Below, piece after piece: positions 6,266-10,951 of a stretch of DNA of 10,951 nucleotides; the stretch's first letter is position 1, and every line of letters begins with the position of its first letter. The notes under the pieces were generated by a model. It saw only the letters and a program-made list of their open reading frames with translations. It ran no database searches and was not told where the DNA came from. The stretch covers positions 1-10,951 of the forward strand of contig DASYMP010000102.1 of assembly GCA_036009005.1 (NCBI GenBank), read 5' to 3'. Origin of the DNA: JACVRW01 sp036009005 (GTDB lineage: Bacteria; Actinomycetota; Thermoleophilia; Solirubrobacterales; Thermoleophilaceae). The position numbers and the translations under genes were made by a program.

Positions 6266-7675
6266 ATGCCCGCCGATCCGGTCAAGCACCCCGTCGGAGT
6301 CCTCGTGGTGCTCCTGATGGCGGGGGTCTCGTTCGCGCTCTCGCAGACGCTCGTGATCCCCGCCCTGCCCGACATCAGCCACAACGTGCACGCGAGCCCG
6401 GCGGCGGCGTCCTGGATCCTCAGCGGCTTCCTCCTGTCCGCATCGATCGCCACGCCGATCGTCGGCAAGCTGGGCGACGTCTACGGCAAGGGGCGGGTGC
6501 TCACGCTCACGCTGATCCTGTTCTCGGTCGGCGGGGTGGTCTGCGCGCTGGCGCACTCGATTGCCGTGCTGATCCTGGGCCGCGTGATCCAGGGCGTGGC
6601 CGGTGGCGTCTTCCCGCTGGCCTTCGGCATCATCCGGGACACCTTCCCGCCCGACAAGGTCGCCAGCGGCCTCGGGCTCGTGAGCGCGATCCTCGGCATC
6701 GGCGCCGGCATCGGGCTGCCGCTCTCGGGCGTGATCGCCGACGGGATCGGCGTGTCGTGGCTGTTCTGGATCAGCCTGATCGCGCTGCCCGCCGCGCTCG
6801 CCGCTCACCGCCTCGTGCCGGCATCGCCCGAATCGAAGCGACTCCGCATCGACTGGCTCGGCGCCGCGCTCCTGTCCGCGTCGCTCGGGGCCGTGCTGCT
6901 CGCGGTCACCGAGGCGAACGACTGGGGCTGGATCTCGGCTCGGACGCTCGGCCTGATAGCCGGGGGACTGCTCCTCCTCGCGATCTGGATCGCGGTCGAG
7001 TCGCGCGTGAACGAGCCGCTGATCGACCTGGGCGTCCTGCGCGAACGGGCCGTCGCCAGCACCAATCTCACCGGTTTTCTCGTCGGCTTCGCCATGTTCT
7101 CGAGCTTCCTGCTGATCCCACAGTTCGCGCAGGCCCCGGAGTCGAGCGGCTACGGCTTCGGGGACACGGTCTCGCAGGCCGGCCTGCTGCTCGTCCCGGC
7201 GGCGGTGTTCCAGCTCGTGGCCGGCCCGCTCGCGGGTGGCCTGGGTGCCCGCATCGGCTTTCGCACGACGCTCGCGACGGGCGCGGGACTCGCCTCGATG
7301 GCGTTCGTCTTCCTCGCGCTCGAGCATGCGCACCCGTGGCAGTTCGTGATCTGCGCCGCGCTGCTCGGCACCGGGATCTCCTTCGCGTTCGCCTCGATGG
7401 CGAACCTGATCGTCGGCGCGGTGCCGCAGTCGGAGGTCGGCGTGGCAACCGGCATCAACACGATCATGCGGACGATCGGCGGAGCGTTCGGGGCCGCGGT
7501 CGCCACCGCCATCCTCACCGGCAACACGATCGCCGGCGGCTCACTGCCGTCCGAGGGCGCCTACACGGCCGCCTTCGTCCTGTCCGCCGTCGGCGGTCTG
7601 CTCGCAATCGGCGCCGCGCTGCTCGTGCCCACGCGCGCTGCAGAACGGGCGCGCGCGGCAGCCGCGGCTACCTGA
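6266..7675 (+). CDS. MFS transporter, DHA2 (EmrB/QacA-like) drug-efflux type
   Basis: Integral membrane transporter of the major facilitator superfamily, probably a proton-coupled exporter. The 469-residue protein has about 13-14 hydrophobic segments, as in the 14-helix DHA2 group. Motif A is at residues 67-79 (GKLGDVYGKGRVL) in the loop after helix 2; motif B is LGRVIQGVAGG (104-114) in helix 4; and the antiporter motif C region covers about 135-159 (LGIGAGIGLPLSG) in helix 5, a feature of drug/H+ antiporters. Helix 1 carries QTLVIPALPDI, usual in this group. There is no periplasmic partner or regulator gene next to it, so the substrate cannot be assigned. The start at ATG 6266 gives a normal short N-terminus. 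The gene follows ppc by 25 nt and overlaps the 3' end of the glutamine synthetase gene on the other strand by 8 nt. Confidence 0.94.
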   Translation: MPADPVKHPVGVLVVLLMAGVSFALSQTLVIPALPDISHNVHASPAAASWILSGFLLSASIATPIVGKLGDVYGKGRVLTLTLILFSVGGVVCALAHSIAVLILGRVIQGVAGGVFPLAFGIIRDTFPPDKVASGLGLVSAILGIGAGIGLPLSGVIADGIGVSWLFWISLIALPAALAAHRLVPASPESKRLRIDWLGAALLSASLGAVLLAVTEANDWGWISARTLGLIAGGLLLLAIWIAVESRVNEPLIDLGVLRERAVASTNLTGFLVGFAMFSSFLLIPQFAQAPESSGYGFGDTVSQAGLLLVPAAVFQLVAGPLAGGLGARIGFRTTLATGAGLASMAFVFLALEHAHPWQFVICAALLGTGISFAFASMANLIVGAVPQSEVGVATGINTIMRTIGGAFGAAVATAILTGNTIAGGSLPSEGAYTAAFVLSAVGGLLAIGAALLVPTRAAERARAAAAAT

Positions 7676-9815
7676 CGAACAGGATCTCGGCGTACTTCGG
7701 TAGCGGCCAGAGGTCGTCGGCCACGATCTTCTCCAGCTGGTCGCCCAGCTCGCGCACGCGGTCCATCGCGGTGATCTGGTTGTCGCGCGCGTAGACCGCG
7801 AGCTCCAGGCCCTCGACGCCGTCGGGGTACTGGTTGGCGTCCTCGAGCTCCGCGATCGCGTCCGCGAAGCCGCTCACGAGCGAACGCACCTCGCCGGCGA
7901 GCTCGTCGAGCCCGGACGCCTCGACGAGCGCCACATGCCGCATCGCGGCCGGCAGCAGCATCGTCCGCGCCATCGAGGCGGCCGTCTCGGCCTCGATGTT
8001 CGCGCGGATCGTGTACTGCTCGGACCAGACCTCGAAGCGTGACTCCAGCTCGCGGTGCGAGAGCACGTCGTACTTCTCGAACGCCTGCACGGTCTGGTCG
8101 ACCAGCACCTCGGGCAGCGCGTCCGGCGTGGTGCGCAGGTTCTTCAGCCCGCGCCGCTCCGCCTCGGCGTGCCAGTCGTCCGAGTAGTTGTCGCCGCCGA
8201 AGATGACCCGCTGCGCATCCGTGTACGCGTCCTTCACGACGGCGTTCACGGCCTCCGCAAGGTCGGCGCCCGAGCCGAGCTGCGACTCGAGCTTGTCCGC
8301 GAGCTCGTCGATCGACTCGGCCACGATCGTGTTCAGCACGGTGTTCGGGAACGCGAGCGACATGCTCGACCCGAGCGCGCGGAACTCGAACTTGTTGCCG
8401 GTGAACGCGAACGGCGAGGTGCGGTTGCGGTCGCCGCCGTGCATCGGAAGCGGCGGCAGAACGGGCGTGCCGAGCCCGAGCACGGACGCGGGCGTGTGCG
8501 GATCCCCCTCGCCCGAGGCGATCGCATCGAAGACCTTCTCCAGCTCCGCGCCGAGGAAGATCGAGATGATCGCCGGCGGCGCCTCGTTCGCACCGAGCCG
8601 GTGGTCCTGGCCGATGTTCGCCACCGAGGCGCGCAGCAGTCCCTGATGCTTGTCCACGGCCTTGATGACCGCCGCGCAGAAGAACAGGAAGTTGATGTTG
8701 TCCGCGGGCGTCTCGCCCGGGTCGATCAGGTTGTGGCCGGTGTTCGTCGACATCGACCAGTTGTTGTGCTTGCCCGAGCCGTTCACGCCCGCGAAGGGCT
8801 TCTCGTGCAGCAGGCAGACCATGCCGTACCTGCGTGCGACCCGCTGGAGCACCTGCATCGTGAGCTGCTGGTGGTCCGAGCCCACGTTCGAGTTCTCGAA
8901 CACCGGCGCGATCTCGTACTGGCCGGGCGCCACCTCGTTGTGGCGCGTCTTGACCGGCACGCCGAGGCGCGCCAGCTCGAGCTCGCAGTCCATCATGTAG
9001 GCGAGCACGCGCTCCGGGATCGAGCCGAAGTAGTGGTCGTCGAGCTCGTGGCCCTTCGGCGGCTTCGCGCCGAACAGCGTGCGGCCCGTGTTGATCAGGT
9101 CGGGGCGCTCGAAGTAGTACTGCTCGTCGATCAGGAAGTACTCCTGCTCGGGCCCGACCGTCGTGTAGACGCGCGTGGCGCGGTCGTCGCCGAGCAGCCG
9201 GAGCGCCCGGATGGCGGAGCCCGACAGGGCGTCCATCGAGCGCAGCAGCGGGATCTTGGCGTCGAGCGCCTCGCCGGTCCAGGACGCGAACGCGGTCGGG
9301 ATGCACAGGAGCGCGCCGTTCGGGTTGTGGAGCACGAATGCCGGGCTCGTGGGATCCCAGGCGGTGTAGCCGCGCGCCTCGAAGGTCGCGCGCACGCCAC
9401 CCGTGGGGAACGAGGACGCGTCGGGCTCGCCCTGGATCAGCTCCTTGCCCGAGAACTCCGCCAGCGCGAGGCCATCGCCGGCGGGGCCGAAGAACGAGTC
9501 GTGCTTCTCGGCCGTGAGGCCCGTGAGCGGCTGGAAGACGTGCGTGTAGTGGGTCGCGCCCTTCTCGAGCGCCCACTCCTTCATGGCGAGCGCGACCGCG
9601 TCGGCCAGCGACGGGTCCAGCGCCTCGCCCTGCTCCAGGACCTGCTGGAGGCGGCGGTAGGCGTCCTTCGGGAGGCGCTGGCGCTGGACCGCGCTCGAGA
9701 AGACGTCGTCGCCGAACGGGAAGTTCGACGGCTGCGTGAGGTCGACGGTTCCGAGCGACCCTCCGTTGGGGCTCCACTGCGCGGCGCTGATGTTGTTCGT
9801 GCGAGTTCTTGGCAT
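7668..9815 (-). CDS. glnN: Glutamine synthetase, type III (GSIII)
   Basis: ATP-dependent ligation of ammonium to glutamate, the main entry of nitrogen into glutamine; cytoplasmic and probably a large oligomer. The 715-residue length separates it from type I (about 470) and type II (about 350). Signatures: GSIII-specific N-terminal domain (roughly 30-200) with THVFQPLTGLTAEKHDSFF, FSGKELIQGEPDASSFPTGG and NPNGALLCIPTAF; metal and glutamate site VGPEQEYFLID (220-230); RHNEVAPGQYEIAPVFE (291-307); catalytic-core motif KPFAGVNGSGKHNNWS (339-354); and GNKFEFRALGSS (473-484). The C-terminal 200 residues match the extra GSIII region. I saw no type I adenylylation-loop motif. ATG 9815 is a natural start, with TAGCCT 9 nt upstream and no Shine-Dalgarno. 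It is a single gene, convergent with the MFS gene and divergent from the ABC operon. The symbol follows common usage for GSIII. Confidence 0.96.
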   Translation of the reverse strand: MPRTRTNNISAAQWSPNGGSLGTVDLTQPSNFPFGDDVFSSAVQRQRLPKDAYRRLQQVLEQGEALDPSLADAVALAMKEWALEKGATHYTHVFQPLTGLTAEKHDSFFGPAGDGLALAEFSGKELIQGEPDASSFPTGGVRATFEARGYTAWDPTSPAFVLHNPNGALLCIPTAFASWTGEALDAKIPLLRSMDALSGSAIRALRLLGDDRATRVYTTVGPEQEYFLIDEQYYFERPDLINTGRTLFGAKPPKGHELDDHYFGSIPERVLAYMMDCELELARLGVPVKTRHNEVAPGQYEIAPVFENSNVGSDHQQLTMQVLQRVARRYGMVCLLHEKPFAGVNGSGKHNNWSMSTNTGHNLIDPGETPADNINFLFFCAAVIKAVDKHQGLLRASVANIGQDHRLGANEAPPAIISIFLGAELEKVFDAIASGEGDPHTPASVLGLGTPVLPPLPMHGGDRNRTSPFAFTGNKFEFRALGSSMSLAFPNTVLNTIVAESIDELADKLESQLGSGADLAEAVNAVVKDAYTDAQRVIFGGDNYSDDWHAEAERRGLKNLRTTPDALPEVLVDQTVQAFEKYDVLSHRELESRFEVWSEQYTIRANIEAETAASMARTMLLPAAMRHVALVEASGLDELAGEVRSLVSGFADAIAELEDANQYPDGVEGLELAVYARDNQITAMDRVRELGDQLEKIVADDLWPLPKYAEILFVR

Positions 9816-9824
9816 ACGGGGGCG

Positions 9825-9830
9825 AGGCTA
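9825..9830 (-). promoter_or_regulatory. Possible -10 element (TAGCCT) for glutamine synthetase
   Basis: On the minus strand TAGCCT matches TANNNT and ends 9 nt before the ATG at 9815, suggesting a leaderless or nearly leaderless transcript. No good -35 is found at 17-18 nt. Upstream sequence as far as about 9880 is unusually AT-rich for the window, which fits a promoter region. Confidence 0.4.
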
Positions 9831-9897
9831 TCCCGGCCCGATGAGTTTCGCCTTGTACTTCTGTCTAAAGATCCGCAAAGAGCGTTCGCCCTTCGTC

Positions 9898-9919
9898 CAC
9901 TACGTAGTGTGGGACCCAC
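9898..9919. promoter_or_regulatory. Adjacent perfect palindromes, candidate operator for the ABC operon
   Basis: CACTACGTAGTG at 9898-9909 is a perfect 12-bp palindrome. It is followed, sharing one base, by GTGGGACCCAC at 9909-9919, perfect around a central A, and then by CACGTG at 9917-9922, which includes the GTG start. The first palindrome overlaps the putative -10 hexamer TAGTGT (9905-9910), the usual place for a repressor site. A dimeric repressor is the simplest reading. A hairpin in the RNA is less likely because transcription should begin near or after this point. No regulator gene is next to it to name the protein. Confidence 0.5.
9905..9910 (+). promoter_or_regulatory. Possible -10 element (TAGTGT) for the ABC operon
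   Basis: TAGTGT matches TANNNT and ends 9 nt before the GTG at 9920. It lies inside the palindrome cluster, so polymerase and a repressor could compete. No clear -35 is seen around 9881-9887. Confidence 0.4.
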
Positions 9920-10810
9920 GTGCCGGCAATCGAGTTACACGGAGTCGTAAAGCGTTTCGGTCCGATCACGGCGGTGGACGGGCTGGACCTCGAGGTGCCG
10001 AAGGGCATCTGCCTCGGCCTGCTCGGCCCCAACGGCGCGGGCAAGTCAACGACGATGCGCCTGCTCACGGGCCAGGCGCACGCCACCGAGGGCTCGATCA
10101 CGGTGCTCGGCCACAAGCTTCCGGGCGACTCGAAGGAGGCGCGCGCCAAGATGGGCGTGGTACCGCAGCTCGACAACCTCGACGTCGACGTCACCGTCGA
10201 GGACAACCTCGCCATTTTCGCCCGGCTCTATCGCGTGAAGGACGTGCACGCGGCGGTGGATCGCGGCCTTGCGCTCGCGCGGCTCCAGACGCGCCGCCGC
10301 GACGCCGTCGATCAGCTCTCCGGCGGGATGCGCCGCCGCCTCCTGCTCGCGCGCGGCCTCATCCATGACCCGCCGCTGCTGCTGCTCGACGAGCCCACGG
10401 TCGGGCTCGACCCGCAGATCCGGACCGAGCTGTGGTCGCTGATCGACTCGCTGCGCGCGCGCGGCACGACGATCCTGATGTCCACTCACTACATCGAGGA
10501 GGCCGAGCGGCTGGCCGACGAGGTGGCCCTCATGGCTCACGGCAAGATCATCAGCCGCGGCAAGCCGTCCGAGCTGGTCGCCCAGCATGCGGGACGCGAG
10601 ACCGCGGAGGTCTACGCGCCGCCCGAGCGGCTCGCCGAGGTGCGCGCCGCCGCCGAGGCGGCCGGGCTGAAGGTGCGCCCGGCCGGTCCCGCGATCGCGA
10701 TCGTCGGCGCCGAGAAGGCCACGAACGGCGTCGTCCCGCCCGAGGCGATCCGCCGCGCCGCCTCGCTCGAGGACGTGTTCGTGCTGCTCACGGGGGAGGA
10801 GGCCGAGTGA
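9920..10810 (+). CDS. ABC transporter ATP-binding protein (ABC-2 / DrrA-NodI-like exporter)
   Basis: ATPase that powers an ABC-2 type exporter together with the permease encoded just downstream; it acts at the inner face of the membrane. All nucleotide-binding motifs are intact in the 296-residue product: Walker A GPNGAGKST (36-44), Q-loop Gln83 in VVPQLDNLD, signature LSGGM (133-137), Walker B LLLLDE (153-158) with catalytic Glu158, D-loop GLDP and switch His190 in MSTHYIEEAE. The C-terminal region after about residue 220 is the accessory domain common in DrrA/NodI-type ATPases, ending in SLEDVFVLLTGEE. GTG 9920 begins the conserved strand AIELHGVVKRFG. The first codons are AT-rich for this genome and include a TTA leucine codon (9935-9937) at position 6. 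The substrate is unknown: drugs, polyketides, polysaccharides and lipids are all handled by related systems. Confidence 0.95.
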   Translation: MPAIELHGVVKRFGPITAVDGLDLEVPKGICLGLLGPNGAGKSTTMRLLTGQAHATEGSITVLGHKLPGDSKEARAKMGVVPQLDNLDVDVTVEDNLAIFARLYRVKDVHAAVDRGLALARLQTRRRDAVDQLSGGMRRRLLLARGLIHDPPLLLLDEPTVGLDPQIRTELWSLIDSLRARGTTILMSTHYIEEAERLADEVALMAHGKIISRGKPSELVAQHAGRETAEVYAPPERLAEVRAAAEAAGLKVRPAGPAIAIVGAEKATNGVVPPEAIRRAASLEDVFVLLTGEEAE

Positions 10811-10848
10811 AAACGAGGCTGCGCACCCGCCGGGTGCTCCGCAAATGA
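10807..10848 (+). CDS. Possible 13-codon linking ORF between ABC ATPase and permease
   Basis: A GTG overlapping the ATPase stop (GTGA at 10807-10810) opens a frame of 13 codons whose TGA overlaps the permease start (ATGA at 10845-10848). The peptide would be VKTRLRTRRVLRK, with seven basic residues in thirteen. Its exact joining of the two genes suggests a ribosome relay for translational coupling rather than a functional peptide. It may also be chance: the gap is only 34 nt and such overlaps are common in GC-rich operons. Confidence 0.25.
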   Translation: MKTRLRTRRVLRK

Positions 10849-10951
10849 GGCGCCTGGAACCCGCTGCGATCGGCGGCGTGATGAGCCGCGAGGTCGCGAA
10901 CTTCCGCACGTTCTGGAAGGCCACGACCTTCTCGAGCGTGCTCGAGCCGGT
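10845..10951 (+). CDS. ABC-2 type transporter permease, N-terminal fragment
   Basis: The frame opens at ATG 10845 and is open to the window edge, giving 35 residues. It reads MRRLEPAAIGGVMSREVAN at the start, followed by FRTFWKATTFSSVLEP. The REVANFRTFWKATTFSSVLEP portion resembles the N-terminal cytoplasmic stretch before the first helix of ABC-2/NodJ-type permeases, where an R-x-W-K...LEP pattern is common. Together with the ATPase immediately upstream this supports a two-gene exporter. An in-frame ATG at 10881 is an alternative start that would place the protein at MSREVANF. The membrane helices lie beyond the window. Confidence 0.75.
   Translation, partial: MRRLEPAAIGGVMSREVANFRTFWKATTFSSVLEP

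Larger units (their letters stand above)
9816..9919. other. Divergent intergenic region with low GC
   Basis: The 104 bp between the starts of glutamine synthetase (minus) and the ABC ATPase (plus) hold both promoters. Positions 9841-9880 contain 17 G/C in 40 bases (about 43%), against clearly higher GC in the surrounding genes. No open frame of note lies here. The plus-strand side ends in the palindromes described separately. Confidence 0.7.

Noticed and set aside
7660..7669. AGCCGCGGCT palindrome at the convergent gene ends as a terminator
   Set aside because: It is a short GC palindrome with no loop and no T-tract on either side; such palindromes are frequent by chance at this GC content.
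9840..9862. A possible GlnR-type site (GAAAC with a nearby GTAC on the minus strand) upstream of glutamine synthetase
   Set aside because: Only the GAAAC box matches. The flanking GTnAC boxes are absent or wrongly spaced on both sides, so it falls short of the known Streptomyces consensus.
8055..9950. A 631-codon plus-strand frame opposite glutamine synthetase
   Set aside because: It is the mirror of the GSIII codon pattern, with no recognisable domain and no plausible start signal.
1..10951. CRISPR arrays, tRNA or rRNA genes, insertion sequences, phage genes or toxin-antitoxin pairs
   Set aside because: Looked for on both strands by eye; no regularly spaced repeats, no tRNA-like cloverleaf and no mobile-element protein motifs were seen. 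Coding genes fill almost all of the window.

Overview
The window looks like an ordinary chromosomal segment of a very GC-rich actinobacterium. The GC bias is strong enough to open long meaningless frames on both strands. An MprAB/PrrAB-like two-component pair, a type III glutamine synthetase and starts that look leaderless (a TANNNT-like hexamer 6-9 nt before the start codon, no Shine-Dalgarno) all fit Actinomycetota. A deep-branching soil group such as Thermoleophilia/Solirubrobacterales is my guess; nothing in the window proves it.

Layout. On the minus strand, 1-243 is the 5' part of a small exported or membrane-anchored protein, cut by the window edge. Diverging from it on the plus strand are an OmpR-type response regulator (333-1007) and its HAMP histidine kinase (1004-2386), sharing an ATGA overlap. 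Next come a patatin-like lipid hydrolase (2403-3299), a 92-residue membrane protein of unknown function (3309-3587), a complete phosphoenolpyruvate carboxylase (3568-6240) and an MFS drug-efflux-type transporter (6266-7675). All point the same way with gaps of at most 25 nt. Tail to tail with the transporter, and overlapping it by 8 nt, is a type III glutamine synthetase on the minus strand (7668-9815). A 104-bp divergent intergenic region, clearly less GC-rich than the genes, separates it from an ABC-2 exporter: ATPase (9920-10810), a 13-codon linking frame (10807-10848) and the start of the permease (10845 to the window end).

How the genes may work together. PEP carboxylase supplies oxaloacetate for refilling the TCA cycle, and glutamine synthetase assimilates ammonium, so the central part is core carbon and nitrogen metabolism. 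The two-component system, efflux transporter, ABC-2 exporter and patatin-like enzyme are envelope or stress functions. No shared pathway is visible, and I found no CRISPR array, transposon, phage gene, tRNA or rRNA.

Most worth a second look: (1) PEP carboxylase has an intact conserved N-terminus but no ATG, GTG or TTG to start it, pointing to an AUC start or a sequence error; (2) the same -10-like hexamer sits just before seven start codons; (3) adjacent perfect palindromes overlap the putative -10 of the ABC operon, whose ATPase also has a rare TTA codon at position 6; (4) a 13-codon basic frame overlaps the stop of the ATPase and the start of the permease. I did not find a clearly new multi-gene system.
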